A model generated the notes under the pieces. That model did no database searches and had not been told where the DNA came from. It was given only the letters and a program-made list of their open reading frames with translations. The position numbers were made by a program, and so were the translations under genes. A stretch of DNA of 64,000 bases from Streptomyces halobius (GTDB lineage: Bacteria; Actinomycetota; Actinomycetes; Streptomycetales; Streptomycetaceae), in NCBI RefSeq assembly GCF_023277745.1, contig NZ_CP086322.1, positions 9,114,001 to 9,178,000 on the forward strand, read 5' to 3'. Shown here in pieces: positions 1 through 9,407 of the stretch (the stretch's first letter is position 1; each line of letters starts with the position of its first letter).

Positions 1-245
1 AGAACCACCACTGAGCCGAACGCGATGCTTCGACAATGCCATTCCCCCTATCTCCACGCCGCGCACCGATCGGCACAGCGACGCAATCGCAGCCGAGCAG
101 CTTCAGGAACGGACGCAGATTTCCGCCGGTGCTCGACAGCGAACCTCTGCATCCTTCCCAGCTGTTTGATCACTTACGCACCGAGCTGGCTTGCTCCAGT
201 ACCGCGGCCACCAGGAGTGCGGCGGTGGCAGTCTCGTACGGGTCG

Positions 246-584
246 CTATATGCGGTGTGGTCGCTGACGTCGAACACGGCCGCCCTCGCTGTCACCGTGA
301 TCCCGGGCGCGGTACTGGTATTCTGCAAACGAGGACTTGTTGGGGATGCTCTCACTCAACTCCACACTTCCGCCGATCAGTTGCTCCGCCACGTCGTCGT
401 AGGAGTCCTGTTGGAACAGGGCCAGGGCGAGCGTGAAGTAGACCATGAACCCGGTCGGCAGGGCACCGGGCTTCTTGTCGCGAACCCCGCATTTCTCCAG
501 CACGTCGGCGACGAGCTCCGGGGTCACCCATCGGGTCACCACTCCCAGCCGCACATGATCGAATAACCCCACCCACGGATGCAT
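246..584 (-). pseudogene. IS4-type transposase, N-terminal fragment
   Basis: The reading frame starts at an ATG at 584 and opens with the N-terminal domain typical of actinobacterial IS4 transposases (residues LGVVTRWVTPELV, then GALPTGFMVYFTLALALF and SIPNKSSFAEYQYR). About 95 residues fit the family; the frame then runs into unrelated sequence and the DDE catalytic core is absent. It is a dead remnant. A C-terminal IS4 fragment lies 11 kb away (11595-12419) on the same strand but in the wrong order for one simple split element. Confidence 0.7.
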
Positions 585-637
585 GTAGGGCCCAACGACC
601 GCGCTCCTTCGACGTCACCGAGAACTGCTTGCCACGC

Positions 638-750
638 TCAAGCAACGGCATTGAACGTCCCGGGAGGCAGGTGGCAGATGGTGATCGTCAGTCCGGCCTC
701 GGCGGCGAAGTGGGCGAGTTCGGTCTTCCAGGTGCGGGTGCGACACCGCG
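638..750 (-). pseudogene. ISAzo13-type transposase remnant
   Basis: About 35 codons on the minus strand read RTWKTELAHFAAEAGL then TITICHLPPGTF, which matches the conserved segment before the last catalytic residue of ISAzo13/Rhodopirellula-type DDE transposases. The frame then ends at a stop (638-640) instead of continuing with the usual SKWNKIEHRLFS stretch. No start and no other part of the element is visible nearby. I rely on remembered family sequence, so the family assignment is moderate. Confidence 0.5.
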
Positions 751-928
751 CTCGACGGCGCACTGCCGACCTTTGAAGACCTCGACCGTCTGCCGCTCAT
801 GTAGCACGTCCTCACCGAGACGCTGCGGGTCCATCCCCCTGCCTGGCTCATCAGCCGGGTCACTCGGGAGCCCACCGTCCTGGGCGGCTACGCACTCCCG
901 GCGGCCGCTGACGTGTTCATCAGCATCC

Positions 929-1513
929 ATGCCCTCCACCGCAATCCTGCTGAGGACCATCGCGGGGAGCGGGCCCGGCGGGCTGATCCTGCGGGCCGAT
1001 GTCGAGGGACCTGCGGCGCCGACGAGGCCCGCCGTTCCAGCCGGATCCGGCGCCGCCGACATCGGTACCGTACGGATCCCGCTTCGCGGCGTGCGCAAGG
1101 CCGTGGCCGACAAGCTGGCGCTCAGCCGCCGTGAGATCCCCGACGCCACCACATGGGTGAACGTGGACGCGACCCGTCTGCTGGAGGTCAGGCGGGCCCT
1201 CGGCTCCGGTGACGGCGAACCGATTACCTTCCTCGCCCTGATGGCCCGTATTGTGGCGGTGCTGGGAGGGTACCCGGAACTCAACGCCTCCGTGGACACC
1301 GAGCGCCAAGAGATCGAGTGGCACACCGCCGTATGCCTCGGATTCGCGGCCCAGGCCGAACGCAGCCTGTTCGTGCCCGTCGTAGTGCGCCAGGTGGGCC
1401 AGTTGTCCCTCTCCTTCGACCACCGTGTCTGTGACGGAGGCGTCGCCGGTGGCTTCCTGCGACGTGTGGCCGACCTGGTGGAAGAACCGTTTGGCCTGCT
1501 CCGGCTCGTGTGA
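929..1513 (+). pseudogene. 2-oxoacid dehydrogenase E2 (acyltransferase) remnant
   Basis: The frame begins inside the peripheral subunit-binding domain (AGSGPGGLILRADVE), enters the acyltransferase domain (IPLRGVRKAVADKLALSRRE) and ends with the catalytic-site region LSFDHRVCDGGVAGGFL, carrying the HxxxDG motif. The N-terminal lipoyl domain is missing. Inside the catalytic domain FVPVV is joined directly to VRQVGQLSLSFDH, so about 70-80 residues normally present (including the NYG-type segment) are deleted in frame. It resembles branched-chain (Bkd-type) E2. With no lipoyl domain and an internal deletion it cannot work as an E2, although the frame itself is open. Confidence 0.75.
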
Positions 1514-1597
1514 CTCACAAGGATGAAAGCGAATGTTACTGAACATCATTTTCCGTCCCACCTCTTCGCCTATTTCGGTGCACGGGGGTGATTGCGC

Positions 1598-3646
1598 ATG
1601 AGCGCCACAGATAAGTGCCCTTCCGTGACCGTCATCATCCCCGCGGGTCTGGACGTTCCACTGACCGTCCCGGCCTTCGGGCGCCTCGCCGGCAGCCTGG
1701 CCGGGATCCCCTTCGTGAAGCTCGTCGTGGACCTCGACGACGCGACGCTGCACTTCATCGACAGCACCGGCAACCCACTGCATGTGCAGTACATGGCGAA
1801 GCACATCCTCGATGTGCCGCTGGACGACCTGCTCAGCGACATCGACACCTTCAACCACGAGGTGTACGCCCGCCCCGACCGGCGCTTCTGCCTGGGAGTG
1901 CTGGCCCTGCACAGACGGCCCGGCGTCGACGGATCCGAGCCGGAGTCAGTCTTCATGTCCCTGGAGACGGTGGAGGCGGACACCATGACCGGTGACCTGC
2001 TGCTCACCTTCTACCGGCACGTGCGTGCACACATCCATCCGTCGGTGCCGCTGTTCCTCAAGCCGGCCAACCACGTCCAGGAAGGCTCCGTCGCGGACAT
2101 CCCGCCCGGCGAGCTGCCTCGTGTGCCGGCCCACGAGCTGTTATCCCGGCGCACCTACGTCCCCCTCAACCCCGGCACCGCGCACGGCAGGCTCCGGGTG
2201 TTCCGATCGGCCTGCGCCTACCGCGCATCGGCGGACACCCTGCGCCCCCATGACATCGTCGTCATGCCGCGCGTGCCCGACGACATCCCCCGTCTTTCCG
2301 GGCTGATCAACGCTGAGCACACCACCCCGCTGTCGCACACCAACGTTCTTGCTACTGGGTGGAATATCCCCAACGCCATTCAGACCGACATCATCGACCG
2401 GCTCGACGAGGCGGGTCTCGACGGCGAATGGGTCAGCTACGAGGTCACCGCCACGGCCGCCGGGGTACGGGTGGAGGCGGCCGAACAGTCGGCGGCCCTG
2501 GACGGCTTGAGGCTCCGGGCCGCCGACCGCACCGTCCTCAAGCGACGCCCCGACACGGACCCTGCCCCCATCGTCGCGTTGTCGCGACTGCGCATGGGCG
2601 ATCACCACCGGTACGGCACCAAGGCCGCCAACCTCGGCGAACTGTCCCACGTGATCGAGAACGGCTCCCAGCACTTGCTGGGCTTTTACCGAGTGCCCCG
2701 GCCGCCGCGCGCCGACCTGCTCGGCCACCTGAGCCGGCTCCTGGGCGTGCACGGCCCCGGCCGCGGGCCCGCCGACGAGGCGGCGCTGGCGGCCTCGGCG
2801 CAGCGTTTGATCGGCAGGCACCTGCGGGTGCCGCGCGGCATCGCGCTGCCGTTCTGGCTCCAACGGCGGTTCCTGGAGTCGTCTCCGGCCGTCGTAGGGT
2901 CGATCGACCGGCTGGTGAAGGCGCTGGAGCTCGGCACCCAGCACCTCGACGAGATCTGTGCCGAATTGCAGCACCTGATCCGCACGACCCCGATGCCGGA
3001 CGACATCCGGACGCGGATCGACCGGGCCGTCGCCACCCATCTGCCGGGCGCCGACCGGCTCGTCGTGCGTAGCTCCTCCAACGCCGAAGACCTGGAGGGC
3101 TTCTCGGCGGCGGGAGTCTACGAGTCCTTTCGGTGCGCCGGCACACGCGACGCGATCGCCGACGGCGTCAGGGAGGTCTGGGCGTCCCTGATGTCCGCGC
3201 GCAGCGTGCGGCTGCGCGACCAGGCGGGCCTCCCGCTGGAGGACTGCTGCATGGGCGTCGTCGTCCAGGAGGAGGTGGCCGTACCACTGGGCGGGGTCCT
3301 GGTCACCTGCAGTCCGTTCGACGGCAGGGACTTCCGCAACGTCTACGCCAACATCTCCGCCAGCTCGGTCGCCGATGTGGTCAACGGTGTGGGGGCACCG
3401 CTCCAGCACCTGTACAACACGGTCGAAGGCGGCGGCCGCACCGTCTCGCTCGGCTCCGCCACCGCCGACCTCGACGAAGGAACCAAGCACGCCCTGGGCC
3501 GCCTGGCGCTGGTCGGCCGTCTGCTGCAGTCCCACTTTTCCCCGGATGGCCTGTACGGGACCCCCGTCGACATCGAATGGGCGCTGGACGGCGAGCGGAT
3601 CCAGATGCTGCAGATACGCCCCTACGGTGCCCGGGCCGGGGCATGA
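1598..3646 (+). CDS. PEP-synthase/dikinase-like phosphotransferase with phosphohistidine domain first
   Basis: 682 residues. The start is the ATG at 1598 behind a GGGGGTG-type ribosome site; a TTG lies two codons upstream. A mobile phosphohistidine domain sits first (motif TTPLSHTNVLATGWNIPNA, His near residue 246). It is followed by an ATP-grasp PEP/pyruvate-binding-type domain: YGTKAANLGEL near 338, RSSSNAEDLEGFSAAGVYES near 490 and the terminal QIRPY. In PEP synthase and rifampin phosphotransferase the ATP-binding domain comes first; histidine-first order is known from plant glucan water dikinases. By family, ATP charges the histidine, which then phosphorylates a substrate; the substrate is not evident. 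The first 200 residues match nothing I know. The gene is translationally coupled (ATGA) to an exporter and an ATP-grasp ligase, suggesting small-molecule biosynthesis. Confidence 0.75.
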   Translation: MSATDKCPSVTVIIPAGLDVPLTVPAFGRLAGSLAGIPFVKLVVDLDDATLHFIDSTGNPLHVQYMAKHILDVPLDDLLSDIDTFNHEVYARPDRRFCLGVLALHRRPGVDGSEPESVFMSLETVEADTMTGDLLLTFYRHVRAHIHPSVPLFLKPANHVQEGSVADIPPGELPRVPAHELLSRRTYVPLNPGTAHGRLRVFRSACAYRASADTLRPHDIVVMPRVPDDIPRLSGLINAEHTTPLSHTNVLATGWNIPNAIQTDIIDRLDEAGLDGEWVSYEVTATAAGVRVEAAEQSAALDGLRLRAADRTVLKRRPDTDPAPIVALSRLRMGDHHRYGTKAANLGELSHVIENGSQHLLGFYRVPRPPRADLLGHLSRLLGVHGPGRGPADEAALAASAQRLIGRHLRVPRGIALPFWLQRRFLESSPAVVGSIDRLVKALELGTQHLDEICAELQHLIRTTPMPDDIRTRIDRAVATHLPGADRLVVRSSSNAEDLEGFSAAGVYESFRCAGTRDAIADGVREVWASLMSARSVRLRDQAGLPLEDCCMGVVVQEEVAVPLGGVLVTCSPFDGRDFRNVYANISASSVADVVNGVGAPLQHLYNTVEGGGRTVSLGSATADLDEGTKHALGRLALVGRLLQSHFSPDGLYGTPVDIEWALDGERIQMLQIRPYGARAGA

Positions 3647-4896
3647 CCGCGACCGTCTCACCCGCCGTCCGGCGGGTCATCAGGGCCCACAACGGCTTCA
3701 AGCTCTTCACCGGCCTGCTGTGGTGGCTGCCGGTCTTCTACGTGTACCAGCGCGACAGCGGCCTGTCCGACTCCCAGATCTTCAGCATCCAGAGCATCTA
3801 CTATCTGGCGTTCTGCGTCCTGGAGATCCCCACGGGCGCACTCGCCGACCGCTTCGACTACCGCCGCTTCCTCCAGTCCGGCGCCGCCCTGCTCACGGTG
3901 GCCAACCTCGTTCCCGTCCTGTGGCCGTCCTACAGCGGGTTCCTGGCCCACTTCCTGCTCGTCGCCCTCGCCAACTCCCTGGTCTCCGGGGCAGGCAGCG
4001 CCTACCTGTACGAGTACCTGCAGCGCGGCGGCGCGTCCACCGCGTACCAGCAGGCCGAGGGCAGCGGCCGCGCCTACGCCCTCACCGGCCGCATCGTGTG
4101 CCTGCCGGCCGCCGGTGTCCTCATGAAGTGGCACACCCCCAGCCCCTACCTGCTGTCAGCGGCATGCTGCGTGGTCGCCGTCCTGCTGGCGATCCGACTG
4201 CCCGCGCTGCCTCCCGGAGGCGAGGAGCCCGGCGGAGCGGGCGGACCCAGAAAGAAGTGGTCCCCGCGTGACCAACTCGCTGCGGGCCGGGTACTCTTAC
4301 GTTCCCCGCAGCTCGCCATGTACATGGCACAAGGAGTCGCCGTCTTCACCCTTGTACGGATCGGTCAGGCCAATCTCTTCCAGCCCATCCTCACCGTCAA
4401 ACAGCTGCCCCTGGCCGCCTTCGGCGTGGTGATGGCGGTCACGACCCTCTTCGAGCTGGCGGGGACCGCGAGGTCGAGCTGGCTGCGGCGCCTGGGCGAT
4501 GTACGGGCCGTGCTGCTGCTGACGGTCGTCATGGCCCTCTCCCTCGCCCTACTGGTTCCCGCTGGGCTGATCGGCACCATCGTCTGTCTGTGTGTCTTCT
4601 CCCTGGCGTGCGGGCTGATCTTCCCGATCCAACGCCAGCTCATCAACCGGGCCATCCCCGGCTCAGAGCACCGCGCCACGCTCCTCTCCCTGGAATCGCT
4701 CATCGACCGGGCCGTCTGCGCTCTCGTCGTGCTGGCGCTCGGAAGCTACCTGTCACAGGGCGAGATGAACCTGTTCCTGGTCCATGTCGCCATCGGCACG
4801 ACCCTGCTCATGGGTGGAGTGGCCCTCCTGGTCCGCCGCCACCAGTCAAGCGCTCCCCAGGAGCAGCGCACCGTCACCAAGGAGAACGTCGCATGA
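3643..4896 (+). CDS. MFS exporter
   Basis: 417 residues with about 12 hydrophobic membrane segments and the MFS loop signature after helix 2 (EIPTGALADRFDYRR, a variant of GxLADrxgrr). The central loop is Arg/Lys-rich (PRKKWSPRDQ). The start ATG at 3643 overlaps the stop of the dikinase gene (ATGA), and its own stop overlaps the next start in the same way, so all three are co-translated. Major facilitator proteins use ion gradients to move small molecules; in this setting export of, or self-resistance to, the operon product is the likeliest role. The substrate cannot be read from the sequence. Confidence 0.8.
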   Translation: MTATVSPAVRRVIRAHNGFKLFTGLLWWLPVFYVYQRDSGLSDSQIFSIQSIYYLAFCVLEIPTGALADRFDYRRFLQSGAALLTVANLVPVLWPSYSGFLAHFLLVALANSLVSGAGSAYLYEYLQRGGASTAYQQAEGSGRAYALTGRIVCLPAAGVLMKWHTPSPYLLSAACCVVAVLLAIRLPALPPGGEEPGGAGGPRKKWSPRDQLAAGRVLLRSPQLAMYMAQGVAVFTLVRIGQANLFQPILTVKQLPLAAFGVVMAVTTLFELAGTARSSWLRRLGDVRAVLLLTVVMALSLALLVPAGLIGTIVCLCVFSLACGLIFPIQRQLINRAIPGSEHRATLLSLESLIDRAVCALVVLALGSYLSQGEMNLFLVHVAIGTTLLMGGVALLVRRHQSSAPQEQRTVTKENVA

Positions 4897-6275
4897 ACAG
4901 AATCCTCTATGTCTATGCCAAGGGCGGCGCTCCCCTGGAGCACGCCTTCCCGCGCATCGCGGCCTGCGGCGAGCTGCATGTGCTCGCGCTCATGCCGCTG
5001 CCCACCGCGGCGGAGGAGCTGTGGCGCCCGCGCTGCGCGAGCATCACCGGGGCGTACGTGGAGGCTGGTTCCGGCGAGGCCATCATCCAGGAGATCATGT
5101 GCCACGCTCGACTCGTCGGCGCCGACGCAGTGGTGACGCTCTCGGAGTTCGCCGTCCTGGCGGTCGCCCACGCCGCCGACCGTCTGGGGCTGCGGGGCGC
5201 CGGCCCCGCAGCCGCCGAACGGGCGCGCGACAAGCGGCTCATGCGGGAGACCTGGGCGGCCGCCGGCGTCCCCGTTCCCGGGTTCCGACGGGTCGGATCC
5301 GAGACGGAGCTGCGCACCGCGCTGACCGAACTGACCCCACCGCTGCTGCTCAAGCCCGCCTGGAGCGCGGGCTCGATCGGCCAGCTGGTCCTGCAGACGC
5401 CCGACGACGCCGCCCTCGCGTGGAAGCAGGTCGCGCACGCCCTCGACAAGGGCCGTCAGGTGAAGATGAGCGAACTCTACGAGACGGGCGCCGACCGGGA
5501 CTGGCTCGTGGAGGAGATCGTCGACGGCTCGACCGAGGGCTGGTACGACCGCTCCGGCTACGCCGATTACGTCAGCGTCGAAGGGATCGTGGCGGATGGC
5601 GTCTACCACCCGCTGTGCATCACGGCGCGTCTTCCCGCGATACCGCCGTTCAACGAGGTCGCCAGCACGACGCCCTGTGTGCTGCCGGAGTCGCTGCAGC
5701 GCAGGCTCGAGGACGCCTCTCGGCTCGCCGTGGAAGCACTGGGTCTGGGAACCTGCGGTACGCACACCGAGTTGAAGCTGTGCGCCGACGGGCGGACCGT
5801 CGTCATCGAGACGGCCGCGCGATTCGGCGGCGTGATGATCACCAAGGAGGTGGAGGAGGTGTTCGGGCTGGACCCGATCAGCATGCTCGTACGGGAACTG
5901 CTCGGTTGGCAGGTCGACTATCCGGAGCAGTTGCTCATCGAGGGAGATGGTGCCGCCGCGTCGCTGGTTGCCGTCCCCGCCGACGCCGCCGGCGTTCCCT
6001 GGCGGACCCAGCCCACCTGGTCCCCCCGGGCGGTGGACTGGTCGGACATCCTGTCACCCGACAGCGACATCGCACCGGTGGCAGCGTTCGACCCGGCGCC
6101 AGGGCGCGACGTCCCGGTGTACGACCCGGCTGCCGGAGTCGCCAACTGGCTGGGCGTCTTCATGGTCACCGCCCGTGACGCCGAAACGCTCCTGAAGGAC
6201 TGTAACGCCGTACTCAACGGCCTTGAATCCGGCCTCTGCAGGGCCGGGAGTGCGGAAGCGGGGTCCGGCGCATGA
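4893..6275 (+). CDS. ATP-grasp carboxylate-amine ligase
   Basis: 460 residues, ATP-grasp superfamily, of the carnosine-synthase/L-amino-acid-ligase type. Visible motifs are RDKRLMRETWAAAGVPVPGF (pre-ATP-grasp), PLLLKPAWSAGSIG (ATP-binding lysine and small loop), WLVEEIVDG and ELKLCADGRTVVIETAARFGG (metal/ATP-binding E and N-E-type segment). Such enzymes activate a carboxylate as acyl phosphate and join it to an amine, often making dipeptides or amino-acid amides. It is coupled by ATGA overlaps to the exporter upstream and to a truncated gene downstream. With the dikinase-like protein it suggests a small peptide-like or phosphorylated metabolite; this is inference. Confidence 0.75.
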   Translation: MNRILYVYAKGGAPLEHAFPRIAACGELHVLALMPLPTAAEELWRPRCASITGAYVEAGSGEAIIQEIMCHARLVGADAVVTLSEFAVLAVAHAADRLGLRGAGPAAAERARDKRLMRETWAAAGVPVPGFRRVGSETELRTALTELTPPLLLKPAWSAGSIGQLVLQTPDDAALAWKQVAHALDKGRQVKMSELYETGADRDWLVEEIVDGSTEGWYDRSGYADYVSVEGIVADGVYHPLCITARLPAIPPFNEVASTTPCVLPESLQRRLEDASRLAVEALGLGTCGTHTELKLCADGRTVVIETAARFGGVMITKEVEEVFGLDPISMLVRELLGWQVDYPEQLLIEGDGAAASLVAVPADAAGVPWRTQPTWSPRAVDWSDILSPDSDIAPVAAFDPAPGRDVPVYDPAAGVANWLGVFMVTARDAETLLKDCNAVLNGLESGLCRAGSAEAGSGA

Positions 6276-6550
6276 CCGAGGTGATGCGCACGGCCGCCCA
6301 GGCGGTCGACTTCGACTTCGAGGCGCGGCCCGGGAGCTCAAGGCCAGCGGCACGCTCCGACGCGCTCGACGCGGTTCCCGCGCTCAGTGGGAAGGCGCCG
6401 CCGCCCTCACTCCCCGTGGGGACCCATCGGCTGCTGGAGCAGACTGCTTCGCGGCTGACGGGCATCCGCACCATCCCCGACCGGCTGGTCTCGTTGGCCG
6501 ACCCCGATGCCCGGCCGATCCGCAAGGGCAAGCCCCAACACCCCACCTAG
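6272..6550 (+). pseudogene. Truncated fourth operon gene fused to transposase debris
   Basis: The frame opens with an ATGA overlap to the ATP-grasp gene, so it was the next gene of that operon. Only the first 20-30 residues (MTEVMRTAAQAVDFDFEARP) look native and I do not recognise them. From about residue 60 the sequence (RLVSLADPDARPIRKGKPQ) matches the RVVSLHDPDARPIxKG segment of ISNCY/IS1182-like transposases, and the frame stops at 6550, at the edge of the IS630 debris. The biosynthetic operon is therefore cut here and its later genes are lost or elsewhere. Confidence 0.55.
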
Positions 6551-6788
6551 TGTCCTGCGCCAGGAATTCGATCAAGATATGAGGCGAGGCGTTCGAAGAT
6601 CTCGTCGGCAGTCTTGGTCCAGGTGAACGGGCGGGGGTTGGCGTTCCAGGTCTTGATCCAGGCGCGGATGTCCTTCTCCAGCGCCTTAACGGACTTGTGG
6701 ACCCCGCGCTGCAGCTTCTGGCCCGTCAGCAGGGCGAACCACCGCTCGTCGGGTAGGACCGCTGCATTGCTGCAGCGGTCCCCCCTCA

Positions 6789-6823
6789 GAACCGGCCGTG
6801 CTCGATCTCCGAGCAACCGGCTC
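6789..6823 (-). ncRNA. Group II intron domain V
   Basis: A 35-nt hairpin on the minus strand, starting GAGCCGGTTGCTCGG and closing with CACGGCCGGTTC, has the AGC catalytic-triad position and the stem layout of group II domain V. It lies directly after the stop codon of the maturase. It is followed by a GGGGGG spacer and a second hairpin (ACCGCTGCA...TGCAGCGGT, about 6755-6779) that fits domain VI, leading into the 3' splice site. Confidence 0.85.
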
Positions 6824-8636
6824 AAGCAAGCCCCTTGGGCTCGCGGGCGGACAGAAGCGCTGGTCTCCGGCTTGTGCCGGTGGCCAGCCGTCGATGGCAG
6901 TGGGTGTGGATCAGGCGTGGGGCGGCGGTTTTGTCCGGCTTGCCGTTGCCCGCGTCGGCGGTGATCGCGTGTTTGCGGATCGCCGTGCGGGTGACCTTGA
7001 GCCACTGTTCCCACTGTTCGGGGCTTTGCGGCTCGTGGTCGGCGTGCAGCAGCAGCCCTCCGCAGAGTGGGCAACGGCCGTCCTGCTTCTGCAACAGATG
7101 CAAGGTGCCTTTGCCCAGCGGGAGTTTGCCGCGGCGGCGCCGCTTGGCCCAGAAGTCGGCCAGGGCGGGATCGTCGGTTGACGCCCTCCCCGGCACCATC
7201 CGGTGCCGGACGATCGGCGTCCAGGCGAACTTGTAGAGGTAGAAACCGCTGGTGCGGTCCCCGAACACCCACGCGTCCTGCCTGAACGGGTTGAACATGC
7301 CGAAGTACCGGGCGGTCACCCAGCGCACCGGCTTGTTCGGGTGGGAGAACTTGGCCCACTTGTAAGCCAGTCTCCACACGTAGACGTCCAGCGAGTTGAA
7401 CGCCCGCTTGGACACCCCGATCCGGTAATAGGCAGCCCACCCCTTGATGATCGGGTTGAGCTTGGCGATCACCGCGTCGGCGTTGGCCCCTCGCAGGCCC
7501 AGCACCTCGGTGGCGAGCCGTTCCCGGATCCGCCGCAGGGCCTCGTTGCTCGGCTTGGTCAGCAACTTGCCGCGATAGCGTCGGATGTTGAACCCCAGAA
7601 AGTCACAGCCTTCATCGAGGTGGACGATGCGCGTCTTGTCCTCGTTGAAGGCCAATCCCCGGGGCGCGAGCCATGCAGCCAGCCGCGCCTTGACCTGCTC
7701 AGCCTGTTCCCGTGAATGGCACAGGGCAAGGAGGTCATCGGCGTAGACGACCAGAACCGGGGAGTCGCGTGCCAGGATCGCGGCATCACTGCCGAGAGTC
7801 TGGTAGCGGACTCCAGCGGCCTTCCCCATTCCGTGCAAGGCAATGTTCAGCAGCGTGGGACTGATCACGCCACCCTGCGGAGTTCCCTCCACTGTGGGCG
7901 TGAACCAACCCTTCTCGACCACACCTGCCTTCAGCCATCCGGCAATCATTCCCCTCCCGGGGAATGAGCCCAATGACGCGAGTAGGTGATCGTGGTCGAT
8001 TCGGTCGAATGCCGCTTTCAGATCGGCGTCGAGCACCCACAGGCGTTTGGCGTTCTTGCCGCTCGCCGTCGTGTGGATGGCAACGATCGCGTCATGACAG
8101 CCGCGGCCTGGACGAAAGCCATAGACTTTCGGCTCCATCCGCGCCTCCCATTCGGGTTCCAGTGCATTCAGCGTCAGAGCTTGAAGGCATCTGTCGGCGA
8201 TCACGAGAATTCCGAGTGGGCGCTGTTTTCCATTCGCCTTGGCTATATACACCCGCTTGACGGGTTTGGGTTTCCACGGGGCCGCGTCATGCTGGACCCA
8301 GTCGGCCAACTCGGCCTTTCCCTGGGGCAGCAGGACGATTTTCCCGTCGATGCCCGCCGTCTTGCGGCCAGCGTTGATCTCCGTGACCCGCCGCACACTC
8401 GCGAGTGTGTTGGAGCGGGAGCGGAGCATCAGCTTCTGCAGGTTCCTGACCTTGGCCAGGTCTCCTGCCTGCGATGCCGTGAAGATGCGCTGCCGAAGCC
8501 GCCGTACGTTGTCCTCGACCTTCCGCCAGTCGATTGACGGCCAGTCGGTGATCTCGTCCTCCGGTCCGTTCGCCATGCCGGCGGCGGCCACTGCGGCGTG
8601 CGCCATCGCGGCCGTGTGTGTCGTCATGGCGTCCAA
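6822..8636 (-). CDS. ltrA: Group II intron reverse transcriptase/maturase with HNH endonuclease
   Basis: 604 residues. The RT domain shows YIAKANGKQRPLGI, the YGFRPGRGCHDAI block, GTPQGGVISPTLLNIAL and the catalytic YADD box (VLVVYADDLLAL). A maturase (X) domain follows (NPIIKGWAAYYRIGVSKRAF). The C-terminus is an HNH endonuclease domain with two metal-binding pairs (CPLCGGLLLHADHEPQSP and LIHTHCHRRL). The protein assists intron splicing, nicks the target and copies the intron back into DNA. Length and motifs are complete with no stops or shifts. The gene lies in intron domain IV. Confidence 0.93.
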   Translation of the reverse strand: MDAMTTHTAAMAHAAVAAAGMANGPEDEITDWPSIDWRKVEDNVRRLRQRIFTASQAGDLAKVRNLQKLMLRSRSNTLASVRRVTEINAGRKTAGIDGKIVLLPQGKAELADWVQHDAAPWKPKPVKRVYIAKANGKQRPLGILVIADRCLQALTLNALEPEWEARMEPKVYGFRPGRGCHDAIVAIHTTASGKNAKRLWVLDADLKAAFDRIDHDHLLASLGSFPGRGMIAGWLKAGVVEKGWFTPTVEGTPQGGVISPTLLNIALHGMGKAAGVRYQTLGSDAAILARDSPVLVVYADDLLALCHSREQAEQVKARLAAWLAPRGLAFNEDKTRIVHLDEGCDFLGFNIRRYRGKLLTKPSNEALRRIRERLATEVLGLRGANADAVIAKLNPIIKGWAAYYRIGVSKRAFNSLDVYVWRLAYKWAKFSHPNKPVRWVTARYFGMFNPFRQDAWVFGDRTSGFYLYKFAWTPIVRHRMVPGRASTDDPALADFWAKRRRRGKLPLGKGTLHLLQKQDGRCPLCGGLLLHADHEPQSPEQWEQWLKVTRTAIRKHAITADAGNGKPDKTAAPRLIHTHCHRRLATGTSRRPALLSAREPKGLA

Positions 8637-9407
8637 CTTGCCCTTCGGTTCCGGTGTCTCCGGTCATCGTTTCTCCACAGGCTCACCAGACCCACGTCAG
8701 CACCCTTTCAGGTCGGGGCATCGGCCCCTATCCGGCCAGTTATGCGGGAGCCACCGACGGAGGTGTCGGTGCATGGTCCCCGGTTTCCTGCTGCCTTTCG
8801 GCGACCGGCATTCGCTTGCTGGGTCTTCCTGCACCCGCTGGAGAGTTGGGCCTCCCTTGCGGTTGGCTTACCAAGCCAAAACGGCATGGCCTGGACTCCA
8901 TCGGGGTTGTCACGTTCCGCATGAGAGAGATGCTGCCGGGGAGGGCGCCCTCTGCACCCCGGGGACGGCGGTGCACTCCCGACTGGCCAAGTTTCTCCAG
9001 TCGGCGCCTGCCGCTTTCCAACGGCCAGTCCCTATCTCCCGCTGGAGCAACCCATCGGCGAGAGTGATCATGACGAGGCATCATCAAGGGTTCATTCGCA
9101 TTCGCCCGTCCGGCATTTCCCAGCCTGTAACCCCGGATGGAACGATGGTCCTTGGGCATTTCCCCAGGCTTCGCACCCCGCGATTACTCACGACGCACGC
9201 TGGGGCGGGAACGAGCCCTGTGCACTGGCTCGGGTCCTACACCTTCGACATCAGTCGAACCTCCTTGGTGATTTCCACTCTTCTCAAGCGACTTTCGTGT
9301 CGCACGACCTGGTTGAGCCAGGACGAGTAGGTGGGGGTGAAGTGCAGGTGGAAGCGGGGGTGGGCGGCCAGCCACTTGCGGATCGTCTCGGTCTTGTGGG
9401 TGCCGTA

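Larger units (their letters stand above)
6748..9305 (-). mobile_element. Group II intron (retroelement), complete
   Basis: On the minus strand the element begins GTGCGACACGAAAG (5' consensus GUGYG) at 9305 and ends ACCCGAC at 6748, giving 2558 bp. The flanking transposase codons (CTCAACCAGGTC, then GAGCGGTGG) join perfectly, which fixes both ends to the base. It carries its reverse transcriptase/maturase gene in domain IV, then domain V (6789-6823) and the domain VI hairpin (about 6755-6779). All parts needed for splicing and retrohoming are visible, so it may be active. It is inserted in the sense direction of the IS630 transposase. Confidence 0.9.

Noticed and set aside
2141..3661. A 506-codon minus-strand frame opposite the dikinase gene
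   Set aside because: No family features, low-complexity Gly/Arg composition and exact overlap with a well-supported gene.
8709..8714. GACCTG (minus strand) as exon-binding site 1 pairing with CAGGTC before the intron
   Set aside because: It lies about 590 nt into the intron, much further than EBS1 normally does, and a 6-mer match is easily chance.
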